Below are positions 40,335 through 50,629 of a stretch of DNA of 64,000 nt, one piece after another. This DNA is from Peptostreptococcus sp. MV1. Its GTDB lineage: Bacteria; Bacillota; Clostridia; Peptostreptococcales; Peptostreptococcaceae. The position numbers and the translations under genes are program-made. Each line of letters begins with the position of its first letter. Within the stretch, counting starts at the first letter, position 1. The stretch lies in assembly GCF_000758885.1 (NCBI RefSeq), contig NZ_JRNB01000067.1:1-64000 (forward strand), given 5' to 3'. The notes below the pieces were generated by a model that ran no database searches, was not told where the DNA came from, and saw only the letters and a program-made list of their open reading frames with translations.

Positions 40335-41105
40335 ATGAGATTTTTGAATATACTTCAGTTTTTGACTAGAATAAGTATTAAAAATGACCTAGGCTACGAC
40401 CCACATATGGAAAGGGGAATTGTATATTTTCCGGTGGTTGGAGGCCTAATAGGCCTGATACTAGTGGTGGCTAACGGGGCATTTGAGTGGATTTTTTCTG
40501 GTATAGATAATATATACCTCCAAGCCTGCCTAGTTTTACTGTTGGAAGTAGTATTGACTGGGGGATTGCATATAGATGGTTTTGGCGATACCTTTGACGG
40601 TTTTTTTTCATACAGGCCTAAGGATAGGATTTTAGAGATAATGAAGGACCCAAGGCTGGGTACCAATAGTCTACTGGCCATAGTATTTTTACTTGTTTTT
40701 AAGCTAATATCTATGGCAGTCTTGATAGACTACAATATGGCCTGGTGTATAGGTTTTATGCCACTGGTCGGACGCTTGGGGGCAGTCTTTATGACATACA
40801 AGACTAGGCCTGCCAGAGAAAATGGTATGGGGAATATGTTTATAGGAAAATCTAGCCTGACAACATTAATTTTGGCGAGTATATTTTCTCTATTGGCAGC
40901 AGGGGTCTTGACGTATTTTAGCCAGCCTAATCCCTACATATTTACATACCTACTAGGAGCCATAGTCCTCACATTTATCTTGACCAAGCTACTTGTGAGG
41001 TCTAGCTATAAGAAGATAGGTGGTATCACAGGGGATGTACTGGGCTGTGGAATTGAACTTAGTGAGATTGTATTTTTGATATATATTTTGATTGTAATGA
41101 GGTGA
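40335..41105 (+). CDS. cobS: Adenosylcobinamide-GDP ribazoletransferase (cobalamin synthase)
   Basis: CobS joins adenosylcobinamide-GDP and alpha-ribazole phosphate in the membrane. The 256-residue protein has about six or more hydrophobic segments and the catalytic Asp cluster GGLHIDGFGDTFDGF. GGAGGTGG precedes the ATG at 40335; an ATG at 40278 lies before that site. It overlaps the ribosome binding site of the next gene. Confidence 0.94.
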   Translation: MRFLNILQFLTRISIKNDLGYDPHMERGIVYFPVVGGLIGLILVVANGAFEWIFSGIDNIYLQACLVLLLEVVLTGGLHIDGFGDTFDGFFSYRPKDRILEIMKDPRLGTNSLLAIVFLLVFKLISMAVLIDYNMAWCIGFMPLVGRLGAVFMTYKTRPARENGMGNMFIGKSSLTTLILASIFSLLAAGVLTYFSQPNPYIFTYLLGAIVLTFILTKLLVRSSYKKIGGITGDVLGCGIELSEIVFLIYILIVMR

Positions 41106-41109
41106 TAGA

Positions 41110-41748
41110 ATGAATAAATTGATATTGGTTAGACACGGGCTAACCGTAGACAACGAGCACAAGAGCTTTTCGGGTTTTAGTGACTGTGACCTTAGCCAGG
41201 TTGGCAAGGCCCAGGCTCAGGGACTGTGTGAGTATTTGAAGAGGTATGAGGTAGACAAGATATATACATCAACTCTTAAGAGGACAGTTCAGACAATTGA
41301 GTCCTATGCTGACTACAAGGGCCTGGAAATAGACAGGAGAGACGGCTTTAGGGAAATGAATTTTGGACTTTTTGACGGTCTCAACTATGACGAGATAAGG
41401 GAGAGATACCCTCAAGAGGCTGAGAATATGATGGTTTCTAGTATAGGCTATAGGTTCCCTGAGGGAGAGAATCTGGAGGAAATGTACCGGAGAAATGCCA
41501 GGGAACTGGATATGATAATAGATGAAAATAAGGATAACGACAAGAATATACTAATTTGTTCGCATATGGGGACTATAAGGAATATCCTATCTCATTTGCT
41601 GACTAAGAGTCTGGATATCCATTGGAATTTTAGACTTCAAAATGCAACGATAACAATATTGGATATGTCAAGTGGCTTCCCAATGATTGAATTAATGGGA
41701 TTTGTACCTTATAGTGAAGATTTAATAAGAGACCCTTATAGGTCATAA
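41110..41748 (+). CDS. cobC: Histidine phosphatase, probable alpha-ribazole phosphatase
   Basis: The 212-residue protein has the LVRHGLT motif (residues 5-11) and a second His in SHMGTIRNI, as in the phosphoglycerate mutase-like family. Its place between cobS and cbiP suggests dephosphorylation of alpha-ribazole-5'-phosphate or of adenosylcobalamin-phosphate. Family alone would not settle the substrate. GAGGTGAT precedes the ATG. Confidence 0.85.
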   Translation: MNKLILVRHGLTVDNEHKSFSGFSDCDLSQVGKAQAQGLCEYLKRYEVDKIYTSTLKRTVQTIESYADYKGLEIDRRDGFREMNFGLFDGLNYDEIRERYPQEAENMMVSSIGYRFPEGENLEEMYRRNARELDMIIDENKDNDKNILICSHMGTIRNILSHLLTKSLDIHWNFRLQNATITILDMSSGFPMIELMGFVPYSEDLIRDPYRS

Positions 41749-41857
41749 GTTTAGAAAGAGTATCTTTATAGGTTACATAGTATAGGTCTTGAACATATGC
41801 AATTGGATGTGGAATATAGGTCTAGACAATAAGATTGTGAAGGGAGGGGTAAGACTT

Positions 41858-43435
41858 TTGAATAATATAATGTTTCAGGGGACTGCATCAAACGTAGGTA
41901 AGAGTATAATATCAGCAGGAATCTGTAGGGTCCTATGGCAGGATGGATACAGGGTAGTCCCCTTCAAGTCACAGAATATGTCCCTCAATTCCTATATAGA
42001 CAAGTATGGTGGAGAAATGGGAAGGGCCCAGGTATTTCAAGCGGAGGCATGTCATATAGAACCGAGAGCCTATATGAATCCAATCCTTCTAAAGCCATCC
42101 GGAAATCATATGTCCCAACTTTTAATGAATGGTAGACTTGTAAAAAATATATCCTCTAGTGACTACCAGGCTATGAAGCCTGACCTAGTACCTTGGTTGG
42201 AAGGGGTCTATAATATGATCCAAAAAAAATATGATATTGTAGTCCTAGAAGGAGCAGGTAGTCCAGTAGAGATAAATATAAATAAATTGGACATATCAAA
42301 TATGGCCATGGCCAAGATAGCAGATTCACCGGTTGTCCTAGTGGCAGATATAGACCGAGGGGGTGTATTTGCTTCGGTAGTTGGAACCCTCAGCCTTATG
42401 TCAGATGAGGAAAGGGCAAGGGTCAAGGGGGTCATAATCAACAAGTTTAGGGGAAAGAAGGAATACTTTGAAGAGGGTGTCAGGATCTTGGAAGATATCA
42501 TCAAGATACCTGTTCTGGGAGTAGTACCATATCAAAAGCTGGGCATAGAAGAAGAGGATGGGGTAAGCTATAAGATCTACCATGGCTCTAGACAAGCTTA
42601 TAGGCCTGATACGATAAATGTGGCTGTCCTAAAGCTGGACCATATGTCCAACTATACTGACTTCAATATATTTGAGCATATAGAAGGGGTAAATCTCTCC
42701 TATGTATCCCTAGACCAAAATTTAGCTTGTTACGATTGGAAGGAAGGTTGGAAATTTCCAGATATGCTACTTATACCGGGTTCAAAAAATACCCTAGGAG
42801 ATATGGAGACCTTGAACCAGTCGCCAATGAAGGACCAGGTGATGGCCTATGCCGAGGAGGGTGGTTTGCTTATTGGTATATGTGGTGGCTACCAAATATT
42901 GGGCCAGAGTATAAAGGATGATCATGCCCTTGATGGTAGAGGTGGCAGTGTCAAAGGTTTGGGGCTTTTGGATGTATATACGGTTTTTGGCAAGGAAAAA
43001 AAGACCAGTCAAGTCAAGTGGTCATTTGGAGACGAGGAAGGATATTTTTCTGGACTGGGAGGCAGTCAGATAGAGGGCTATGAGACCCACTTGGGGACAA
43101 GTATTCCTCTTGATGAAAAAAATAGGGAAGTTGATAAAGTCGATAAAATAGATAAGGAACTTGAAGCAAAACACGAGAAAAAGGAAGATGAGGGTCAAAA
43201 TTATATAATTAGGGATGGTCACATAATGGGGACCTATTGCCATGGTATATTTGATTCGTCTGAATTTTTGTCAGGGCTATTGAATAATATTGCCAAGAAG
43301 AAGGGTTTGGATAAGAAGATAGATGTAAAAAATTACAAGTCTATCAAGGAGGCTGAGTACGACAAGCTAGCTGACCTAATAAGAGAAAATGTAGATATGG
43401 AAAAGATCTACAAGATAATATTTGAAAGTAAATAA
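41858..43435 (+). CDS. cbiP: Cobyric acid synthase (CobQ/CbiP)
   Basis: The enzyme amidates four carboxyls of adenosylcobyrinate a,c-diamide with glutamine and ATP. The 525-residue protein has an N-terminal P-loop domain (MFQGTASNVGKS, 5-16), then a class I glutamine amidotransferase domain with nucleophile Cys342 (GICGGYQILG) and His462 in YCHGIFD. A Lys/Asp-rich insertion (KNREVDKVDKIDKELEAK) lies before the His. TTG at 41858 is preferred as start because AGGGAGGGG lies 8 bp upstream; the usual ATG-like reading to 41789 is longer than needed. Confidence 0.93.
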   Translation: MNNIMFQGTASNVGKSIISAGICRVLWQDGYRVVPFKSQNMSLNSYIDKYGGEMGRAQVFQAEACHIEPRAYMNPILLKPSGNHMSQLLMNGRLVKNISSSDYQAMKPDLVPWLEGVYNMIQKKYDIVVLEGAGSPVEININKLDISNMAMAKIADSPVVLVADIDRGGVFASVVGTLSLMSDEERARVKGVIINKFRGKKEYFEEGVRILEDIIKIPVLGVVPYQKLGIEEEDGVSYKIYHGSRQAYRPDTINVAVLKLDHMSNYTDFNIFEHIEGVNLSYVSLDQNLACYDWKEGWKFPDMLLIPGSKNTLGDMETLNQSPMKDQVMAYAEEGGLLIGICGGYQILGQSIKDDHALDGRGGSVKGLGLLDVYTVFGKEKKTSQVKWSFGDEEGYFSGLGGSQIEGYETHLGTSIPLDEKNREVDKVDKIDKELEAKHEKKEDEGQNYIIRDGHIMGTYCHGIFDSSEFLSGLLNNIAKKKGLDKKIDVKNYKSIKEAEYDKLADLIRENVDMEKIYKIIFESK

Positions 43436-43497
43436 AGATATAAAAAGATATGTGTGATAAATTAAAGTGTTTATAGGAACACAGATTGAAGGTAAGT

Positions 43498-44868
43498 ATG
43501 AAGAAGATTGTAATTGCAGGAACAGGAAGTGGAGTGGGCAAGACTACTATCAGCCTGGGTATAATGAAGGCCCTGGTAAATAGGGGCAAGTCAGTACAGC
43601 CTTTTAAGGTGGGACCAGACTATATAGACCCTAGCTATCACAAATATGTCACAGGAAGGCCATCTAGAAACTTAGATTCCTATATGTTGGATGAAGATCA
43701 GGTCAAGTATGTTTACAGCCAGGCATCTAAGTCAACTGATATATCAATAATAGAGGGAGTAATGGGTTTATATGATGGATTAGGTATCGACATCAACAAG
43801 CATTCTACATCACAGATAGCAAAGACATTGAAGGCACCGCTAATACTAGTTTTAGATGCCAAGGCTATGGGGGCATCAGCTGCAGCTATGGTTTTGGGCT
43901 ACAAGCAACTTGACAAAAATGTAGATATAGTCGGTGTAATCGCCAATAATGTCAGGACCAAGAGACACTATGAGATAGTCAAGGCATCAATTGAGAAGTA
44001 CTGTTCTCTAGAGGTCTTGGGATATCTTCCACCGGATGATGAAATTAGTTTGGAGTCCAGGCAGCTGGGCCTGGTTCCTAGTCAAGAAATGGAAAACCTA
44101 GACAAAAAAATAGATAGAATAGGTCAATTGGTTGAAGAATATGTAGATGTAGATAGGATTATAGAGCTATCAGAGAGTGAGGCAGTGACATCTAGCTTTG
44201 AGCTAAGTATGTTTGTAGAGGACCCGGATGTATTGGATTTGGCAAGGGATAAAAGGATGGCAGTGGCCTATGATAAGGCCTTTAACTTTTATTACCCTAG
44301 TAATATCGAACTCTTGAAGTCTATAGGCGTTCAGTTGAAATTTTTCTCTCCATTGGAAGATGAATCTGTGCCGGATGCTGACATAATATATATTGGTGGT
44401 GGTTTTCCAGAGGTATTTGCAGGCCAATTAGAGGCCAACAAGTCTATGAGAGAAAGTCTCTATAGGGCCTATGAAGCCAACAAGCCCATATATGCAGAAT
44501 GTGGTGGCTTGATGTATTTAGGAGAGGACTTGCTAGACTTAGAAGGCAATAGCTTTCAGATGGTAGGTGCTATAAAGGGGCACAGCAAGATGGAAAAATC
44601 ATTAAAGAGGTTTGGCTATTGTCAGGCTACTGCCAAGGAAGACAACCTAATAGCCTACAGGGGTCAGCAGATTTGTGGACACGAATTCCACCATTCGAGC
44701 TTCCATTCAGACCTTGATACGGCCTTTGATATAGAAAAAATAGTAAACGGACAGGTTATAGATAGGTGGGAGGGTGGATATTTTTCAAAGAACACCCTAG
44801 CAAGTTACCTGCATATCCACTTTTATAATAACTTGAGTCTGGTATGTTACCTATTGAGTAGGGTCTAG
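43498..44868 (+). CDS. cbiA: Cobyrinic acid a,c-diamide synthase (CbiA)
   Basis: CbiA amidates the a and c side chains, before CbiP. The 456-residue protein has a P-loop GTGSGVGKT (8-16) and the amidotransferase Cys335 in ECGGLMYLG. The start at ATG 43498 rather than TTG 43486 fits the family N-terminus and AAGGTAAGT. It ends 2 bp before cbiB. Confidence 0.95.
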   Translation: MKKIVIAGTGSGVGKTTISLGIMKALVNRGKSVQPFKVGPDYIDPSYHKYVTGRPSRNLDSYMLDEDQVKYVYSQASKSTDISIIEGVMGLYDGLGIDINKHSTSQIAKTLKAPLILVLDAKAMGASAAAMVLGYKQLDKNVDIVGVIANNVRTKRHYEIVKASIEKYCSLEVLGYLPPDDEISLESRQLGLVPSQEMENLDKKIDRIGQLVEEYVDVDRIIELSESEAVTSSFELSMFVEDPDVLDLARDKRMAVAYDKAFNFYYPSNIELLKSIGVQLKFFSPLEDESVPDADIIYIGGGFPEVFAGQLEANKSMRESLYRAYEANKPIYAECGGLMYLGEDLLDLEGNSFQMVGAIKGHSKMEKSLKRFGYCQATAKEDNLIAYRGQQICGHEFHHSSFHSDLDTAFDIEKIVNGQVIDRWEGGYFSKNTLASYLHIHFYNNLSLVCYLLSRV

Positions 44869-44870
44869 TT

Positions 44871-45968
44871 ATGCTAGATCTTTTTAAGAGTAATTCTGGG
44901 GGAAATTTTTTACTAGTTGCTGTCTTGTCATTTTGCTTGGACCTTTTAGTAGGTGACCCATATTGGTTCCCACATCCAGTTATATTTATGGGGAGGCTAG
45001 TGGCATATCTAGAAAAGAGATTTAGAAAAATATTATCTAAACCATCTATAGCAACTGACCTAGACAATATCAATGGTATAGATAAGTACAGATACAAGCC
45101 ATATGGGTATAGTAACAATCAGGTCAAGAATAGGTCCAGGTGGATGAAGGCATCAGGTCTAGCCATATGGATAATAGTGGTGGGAACTAGTTCACTATTG
45201 GCCTATATATGGTTTTACATATTTGATTTTAATATGTATTTAAGCCTACTTATGTCGACTATAGCCTTGTCTACCTGTCTTTCTACAAGGTGTCTGGCAG
45301 CTGAGGCGGGCAAGATATACAAGGCCCTTGACAAGGGGGATATAGACTTGGCCAGAAAGCAGCTGTCATATATAGTTGGCAGGGATACTGGAAACCTGGA
45401 CCAGGCGGATATAATAAGGGCTACGGTTGAGACGGTTGCTGAGAATACTGTTGATGGTACTTTGGCACCTATGTTTTATTATTTCTTGGGTGGACTAGGC
45501 ATGGCCTTTGCCTACAAGGCAGTAAATACTATGGATTCTATGCTAGGCTACAAGAATGAAAAGTACAGGGATATAGGATTTTTTCCAGCTAGGCTAGATG
45601 ACCTGTTTAACTATATACCAGCCAGACTATCATTGATATTTTTTATAGTGGGTAGTATATTTTTGGGTTATGATTTTAGGGCTTGTATGAGGATTGGTAT
45701 TAGGGACAGGAAAAACCACACCAGTCCAAACTGTGCATATCCAGAAGGGGCTGTAGCTGGAGCTCTTGGAATAAGATTGGGAGGAACCAATGTATACTTT
45801 GGTCAGGAGGTATACAAGCCAAGCATAGGAGATGCCAATAGGCCCCTAGACAAAGAAGATATAATAAAGGCTAATAGGCTCTTGTATGCTTCTAGCCTTG
45901 TGGGACTTTTATTTTTCCTATTGGTCTATATACTATTTAGACACCTACTTAGAAATATAGTAGTATAG
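44871..45968 (+). CDS. cbiB: Adenosylcobinamide-phosphate synthase CbiB with insertion
   Basis: CbiB is a membrane enzyme that attaches the aminopropanol phosphate arm to adenosylcobyric acid. The 365-residue protein has DLLVGDPYWFPHPVIFMGR, NRPLDKEDI-like motifs and NTMDSMLGYKNEKY. About residues 57-90 form an extra charged loop after LVAYLEKRF, making it longer than the usual 310-320. The ATG is 2 bp behind cbiA with no clear ribosome binding site, so it is likely coupled. Confidence 0.94.
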   Translation: MLDLFKSNSGGNFLLVAVLSFCLDLLVGDPYWFPHPVIFMGRLVAYLEKRFRKILSKPSIATDLDNINGIDKYRYKPYGYSNNQVKNRSRWMKASGLAIWIIVVGTSSLLAYIWFYIFDFNMYLSLLMSTIALSTCLSTRCLAAEAGKIYKALDKGDIDLARKQLSYIVGRDTGNLDQADIIRATVETVAENTVDGTLAPMFYYFLGGLGMAFAYKAVNTMDSMLGYKNEKYRDIGFFPARLDDLFNYIPARLSLIFFIVGSIFLGYDFRACMRIGIRDRKNHTSPNCAYPEGAVAGALGIRLGGTNVYFGQEVYKPSIGDANRPLDKEDIIKANRLLYASSLVGLLFFLLVYILFRHLLRNIVV

Positions 45969-46032
45969 GGGACTTTGTTTTTCACGCTGGTTCATAGACT
46001 GGCGGACTAGTCATTATAAATATGGAGGGACT

Positions 46033-47127
46033 ATGTTGGGACATGGGGCAGATTTGGACAAGATAAAAAGAAAATATAGGATAGATGGACCCATTATTGA
46101 CTTTAGCTCAAATATAAATCCATCCATTCCAGATGGACTGGCTCATATGCTGGTAGCCAATATAGACTCCTTGAGGGCTTACCCTGACATCGAGTATATG
46201 GAGCTGAGAAATACAATTGCAGCCTATATTGGTGGCCTAGGACCAGAAAATATATGCGTAGGCAATGGGGCAAGTGAGCTAATATTCCTGTTTATGAAGT
46301 CGATCAAGGGAAGTCTGGTAATTATAGGGCCGACCTTTTCTGAATATGCCAGGGCTGCCCAGATATCGGGTTTGGATTACAGGATTGTGAGTATGGATGT
46401 CAAGGGTGACAGTTTCGAATTAGCTGGGCTTGACAGGCTGGATGCAATAGGGGACCTAGAGGCTATAGTTGTCTGCAACCCAAATAATCCAGATGGAGGC
46501 CTAAAGGACTTATCAAGTCTAGTGAAGTATTGCCATTCGAGGTCAGTCAAGCTCTTGGTGGATGAAACCTTTATAGAGTTTTGTAGGGACTATGATGACT
46601 ATACCTGCCTAAACTACGATTATGAGGATATATTTGTCTTGAGGGCCATGACCAAGTTTTATGGTATGCCAGGCCTGAGGATGGGTTATCTTTTAAGTAA
46701 AAATAAAGACTTTGTTGGTAGATTATATAGTATAAAGGAGCCTTGGACTGTTAACTCCATGGCTGAAAAAATAACGATAGAAGTGCTAAAAAGAGAAGTT
46801 GAAAATTCCTATACATTTGGGGAGAATACCAGGTCTGCCTATGAAAAAGAGAGGGCCTATCTAGTGAGGGAGCTTGATAAAATCAAGTTAATAAGGGTAT
46901 ATAGGACGGATTCTGCTTTTATCCTATTTGAGATGGACAAGGCGCTCCCTTACACATCTGCTAGTATCAAGGATTGCCTGATAAGACAGCATTCAATTTT
47001 GATAAGGGATGCCAGCAATTTTTATGGACTAAGTGATAGGTTTATCAGGTTGGCTATAAAGGATAGGAAGTCTAATGAAATACTTTTAGATGCTCTTTTT
47101 AGTATATTTGGAGGGGGAAACCTATGA
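46033..47127 (+). CDS. cobD: Threonine-phosphate decarboxylase
   Basis: This PLP enzyme makes (R)-1-amino-2-propanol phosphate. The 364-residue protein has HGADLDKIKRKY and the PLP lysine K208 in TKFYGMPGLRMG, the pattern that sets CobD apart from HisC only in context. It stands next to pduX, which makes its substrate L-threonine phosphate. GGAGGGACT precedes the ATG. Its stop overlaps the pduX start (ATGA). Confidence 0.93.
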   Translation: MLGHGADLDKIKRKYRIDGPIIDFSSNINPSIPDGLAHMLVANIDSLRAYPDIEYMELRNTIAAYIGGLGPENICVGNGASELIFLFMKSIKGSLVIIGPTFSEYARAAQISGLDYRIVSMDVKGDSFELAGLDRLDAIGDLEAIVVCNPNNPDGGLKDLSSLVKYCHSRSVKLLVDETFIEFCRDYDDYTCLNYDYEDIFVLRAMTKFYGMPGLRMGYLLSKNKDFVGRLYSIKEPWTVNSMAEKITIEVLKREVENSYTFGENTRSAYEKERAYLVRELDKIKLIRVYRTDSAFILFEMDKALPYTSASIKDCLIRQHSILIRDASNFYGLSDRFIRLAIKDRKSNEILLDALFSIFGGGNL

Positions 47128-48008
47128 AGAAGGGGTATGGAACCTGTCCAGCGACGTGCGGAGAGTTGGTTCAAGGTTATTCGAATAAAACAGAATGTAT
47201 TAGTTCCTACTGCATTGATGTCTTTTCAAGGGCAATAGTGACTGAGGGGGCTGGTATGTCAAATAAATACACAAAGAATAAGAAAAAGTCAGTTGAGGCA
47301 ATAGGCCAGGTCTTGGACTTTTTTGATATAGATAGGTCATGGATGGACAAGCTCAGCCTGTCTATAAGGTCTAACATACCTACAGGCAAGGGTATGGCTA
47401 GTTCTACAGCAGATATAGGGGCTAGTATAATGGCCATTCTTGACTACTTGGGTGAGGACATGGAGCCCAACTTGATTTCAAAGATGGTTGCCAATATAGA
47501 GCCCACTGACTCAATCTACAATGAAAATATATGTATCTTTGATCCAGTAAAGGGTCAGGTGGTAGATGAGCTGGGCAGGTTGAATATCAAAAAGGTACTG
47601 ATACTAGAGCCAGCCTTTAAGATAAATACTGTTAGGTTGAGGATGAGACAGGACTACTACAGGTGTCTAAGTGAAAATAAGGAACTGACTAGTCAGGCCT
47701 TCAAGAAGCTGAAATACGGCGTAGAGAATGACAATATGGAATCAATTAGACAGGCCTGTGAGACCAGTGCCCTGGCCAATGAAAATATCAAGTCAACGCC
47801 TTATTTAAGAGAATTAATCGAACTGGCTAGAGATTGTAATTATGGTTTTTTGAATATTTCACATACAGGATCTGTAGTTGGCATAGGACTTGATACTGGC
47901 ACAGATATAGATAGATTGGTATATGAAATAAGGAATTCCGAGATTTCTAAAATATATAAAAGGCAGTATGTAAAGAAGGTAATTGATGGAGGTTTGAGAA
48001 GGAGGTAG
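47124..48008 (+). CDS. pduX: L-threonine kinase (PduX-type GHMP kinase)
   Basis: The 294-residue protein has the GHMP motif PTGKGMASSTAD (residues 86-97) and an N-terminal CPATCGELVQGY typical of PduX. It makes L-threonine O-3-phosphate for CobD. The coupled start with cobD supports the pair. GGAGGGGG lies before it. Confidence 0.92.
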   Translation: MKKGYGTCPATCGELVQGYSNKTECISSYCIDVFSRAIVTEGAGMSNKYTKNKKKSVEAIGQVLDFFDIDRSWMDKLSLSIRSNIPTGKGMASSTADIGASIMAILDYLGEDMEPNLISKMVANIEPTDSIYNENICIFDPVKGQVVDELGRLNIKKVLILEPAFKINTVRLRMRQDYYRCLSENKELTSQAFKKLKYGVENDNMESIRQACETSALANENIKSTPYLRELIELARDCNYGFLNISHTGSVVGIGLDTGTDIDRLVYEIRNSEISKIYKRQYVKKVIDGGLRRR

Positions 48009-48012
48009 ACCG

Positions 48013-48651
48013 GTGGACTATATAAAAAATCCAGGTAAAATTGAAGAAAAGAGCTTTGAAATTATCCAGGCTATAATAGATGAGACTAGGCCTGACTATA
48101 AATTTTCATCAAGGATAGAGGAACTGATAATCAAGAGGGCTATTCACACGACAGCAGACTTTGATTATTTAGATATTTTAAAAATCTCAGAAGGGGCAGT
48201 GGAAACAATAGTCCATGCCCTAAAAAATGGTGCAACTATATATACGGATACAAGCATGGGCCTAAGTGGTATAAACAAGAGGATCCTTGACAAGTTGAAA
48301 GTTGGATATAGGTGTTTGATAGCAGACCGGGCAACTATAGACTTGGCCAAGGCCAAGGGGATTACCAGGTCTATGGCGGCTGTAGAGATAGCAGCTCAGG
48401 ATAGCAATGACAAGATATTTATATTTGGAAATGCCCCAACAGCCCTTTACAAGGCTATAGAAATGAATGAGGAAGGTCTTTTAAAGACGAGTGCCATAAT
48501 AGGGGTTCCGGTTGGATTTGTAGGAGCAGAGGATTCCAAGGAGGCCTTAATGAATAGCCAGATAGAATATATAGTATCTAGGGGTAGAAAGGGTGGTAGT
48601 AATTTGGCTGCAGCCATTATAAATGCGATACTCTACCACTATTTTATGTAG
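48013..48651 (+). CDS. cbiC: Precorrin-8X / cobalt-precorrin-8 methylmutase
   Basis: CbiC moves a methyl from C11 to C12 to give (hydrogeno)cobyrinate. The 212-residue protein has IVHALKNGATIYTDTSM, with the probable catalytic His, and the mid-protein motif TRSMAAVE. It starts with GTG after AAGGAGGTAGACC. It ends 80 bp before cbiD, the largest gap inside the run. Confidence 0.95.
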   Translation: MDYIKNPGKIEEKSFEIIQAIIDETRPDYKFSSRIEELIIKRAIHTTADFDYLDILKISEGAVETIVHALKNGATIYTDTSMGLSGINKRILDKLKVGYRCLIADRATIDLAKAKGITRSMAAVEIAAQDSNDKIFIFGNAPTALYKAIEMNEEGLLKTSAIIGVPVGFVGAEDSKEALMNSQIEYIVSRGRKGGSNLAAAIINAILYHYFM

Positions 48652-48731
48652 GGGATGTATTCTTGCTAAGGCTAGCTAGTTTAGCTTGTTGTTGACTGGT
48701 ATATGGATATATAAATTAGGGTGGTGACTAT

Positions 48732-49934
48732 ATGATAGATGAGTTTGTATATGTGGATGGAAAAAAGTACAGGAGGGGCTATACTACAGGATCTTGTGCC
48801 TGTGGGGCAACTAAGGCCTCACTTAAAGTTCTCTTAGAAAAGTCACCCATAGATAGGGTGAGGATAGGGACACCCAAGGGAATAGACCTAGACCTTGCAG
48901 TTGACAATATTAGCCTAGGTAAGACCTGGGCCCAATGCTCTGTCAAAAAAAACGGGGGAGATGATATAGATGCAACTCACGGTATGGATATATTTTCCAG
49001 GGTTGAGCTGGTAGGTCCGGACTCCTTGCCTTATTTTAGGTCAGATCTAGATTCGGATTATCTGGTCATCACATCAGGACAGGGTATAGGAAGAGTAAGC
49101 AAAAAAGGCCTGGACGTAGCCATTGGCAGGCCAGCCATCAATAGGGTTCCCCTAGAGATGATAGCTAAGGAGGTCCAAGAGCTAATAGATGAGCTGGGGC
49201 TTGATATCTATGACTACCTAGGTGGACGAAAAATACTGGTGACTATATTTGCACCAGAGGGTCAGGCAATAGCCAAGAAAACCTTTAATAGCAATTTAGG
49301 CATATTAGGAGGTATATCCATTATAGGTACTAGTGGCATAGTTGAACCCATGAGTGATGAAGGCTGGAAGAAGGCCCTATCTGCAGAGTTGGCTATCAAG
49401 AAGGTAGAAGGTAGGGATGCTATTGTTTTGGTTCCTGGAAATATAGGCAGGAATATAATGGTTGAGTCCTACGGTGTAGACCCAGATGAAGTTGTGAAAA
49501 TGAGTAATTTTATAGGATATATGTTGATGGAATGCAAACGTTTGGGCTTTGCTAAGATCAGGATAGGTGGTCATATAGGCAAGCTGATAAAACTGTCTGC
49601 AGGCATTACTAACACCCACAGCAGGGTGGCAGATGCCAGGAGGGAGATAATGGTGTCAAACCTAGCCCTACTAGGAGCACCACTAGACCTATTAAAAGAG
49701 GTTGATGCTTGCCTGAGTACAGATGCCATGGTGGATGTCATCAGGTCTAGGGGCTATAATACCGTCTTTCAAGTGCTGGCAGACAAGGCCCTTGCTAGGG
49801 CGAGGCAATATATGAGGCTAGGGCAAGATGAGACTGTGGATATGGAAGTATATTTGTTTTCTATGGATGGAGGCCTCTTGGCAAGGTCGGCTAGTAAGGA
49901 CAGTGTAGTTGTCGACGCCTATCCAATAAGGTGA
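48732..49934 (+). CDS. cbiD: Cobalt-precorrin-5B (C1)-methyltransferase CbiD
   Basis: CbiD methylates C1 in the anaerobic pathway only. The 400-residue protein has the hallmark RGYTTGSCACGATKAS near the N-terminus and GTSGIVEPMSDEGW, PGNIGRN. This gene together with cbiG marks the oxygen-independent route. GGGTGGTGA precedes the ATG. Confidence 0.96.
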   Translation: MIDEFVYVDGKKYRRGYTTGSCACGATKASLKVLLEKSPIDRVRIGTPKGIDLDLAVDNISLGKTWAQCSVKKNGGDDIDATHGMDIFSRVELVGPDSLPYFRSDLDSDYLVITSGQGIGRVSKKGLDVAIGRPAINRVPLEMIAKEVQELIDELGLDIYDYLGGRKILVTIFAPEGQAIAKKTFNSNLGILGGISIIGTSGIVEPMSDEGWKKALSAELAIKKVEGRDAIVLVPGNIGRNIMVESYGVDPDEVVKMSNFIGYMLMECKRLGFAKIRIGGHIGKLIKLSAGITNTHSRVADARREIMVSNLALLGAPLDLLKEVDACLSTDAMVDVIRSRGYNTVFQVLADKALARARQYMRLGQDETVDMEVYLFSMDGGLLARSASKDSVVVDAYPIR

Positions 49935-49987
49935 TTTTTTGAAGTGATTTAGAATTGTGTGGTGACTTGTCTACGAAAGGAATTTGT

Positions 49988-50629
49988 ATGGTATACGTTG
50001 TAGGAGTAGGTCCGGGTTTGGGTCTTTACCTGACTAGGGCAGGAGAAAATATAATAAAAAAGGCCAAATTGATAATTGGCGGTGCAAGGAACATAGATTT
50101 TATAAGGTCCAGCCTAGGTATATCGAGTGACCAAGAGGTCTACAGCTTGGGAGCAAACCTAGCTGATATGATGGACAAGATAAGGGCCTGTATGGACGAG
50201 GATATAGCAGTCCTAGCTTCAGGTGATCCATCGGTCTATGGTATAGCAGACTATATCAAGAGAAATATGTCAGAATGCCAAGAACTGGAGATAGTGCCAG
50301 GTATAAGCTCTATCCAGTATGCTTTTTCGGCCTTTCAAATACCTATGAATGACCTATATATATCTAGTAGCCATGGAAGGCAACCGGATTATGACCTTAT
50401 ATTTATGCATGACAAGGTGGCCATCCTGACAGACTCTAAGATAGGTCCTAGGGAGATAGCCCAAGAAGTCAAAAAAAGAGGTCTAGGTTATACTTTTTAT
50501 GTGGGTGAAAACCTGTCATACCCAGACCAGAGGTTGACTGTAGCTAATGCAGACCATATATTGGATAGACAGGCCTATGATATGTGCCTAGTAATACTGG
50601 TTAAGTGGAGAAGTGAAGATGAAGAATAG
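49988..50629 (+). CDS. cbiE: Cobalt-precorrin-7 (C5)-methyltransferase CbiE
   Basis: The 213-residue protein has a tetrapyrrole methylase fold with VGVGPGLGLYLT and LASGDPSVYGIADYI. It acts with the separate CbiT as a CobL equivalent. AAAGGAAT precedes the ATG at 49988. It overlaps cbiT by 11 bp. Confidence 0.93.
   Translation: MVYVVGVGPGLGLYLTRAGENIIKKAKLIIGGARNIDFIRSSLGISSDQEVYSLGANLADMMDKIRACMDEDIAVLASGDPSVYGIADYIKRNMSECQELEIVPGISSIQYAFSAFQIPMNDLYISSSHGRQPDYDLIFMHDKVAILTDSKIGPREIAQEVKKRGLGYTFYVGENLSYPDQRLTVANADHILDRQAYDMCLVILVKWRSEDEE

Noticed and set aside
48652-48731. Possible internal promoter between cbiC and cbiD
   Set aside because: TTGACT and TATAAA are present but about 12 bp apart, too close for a promoter.
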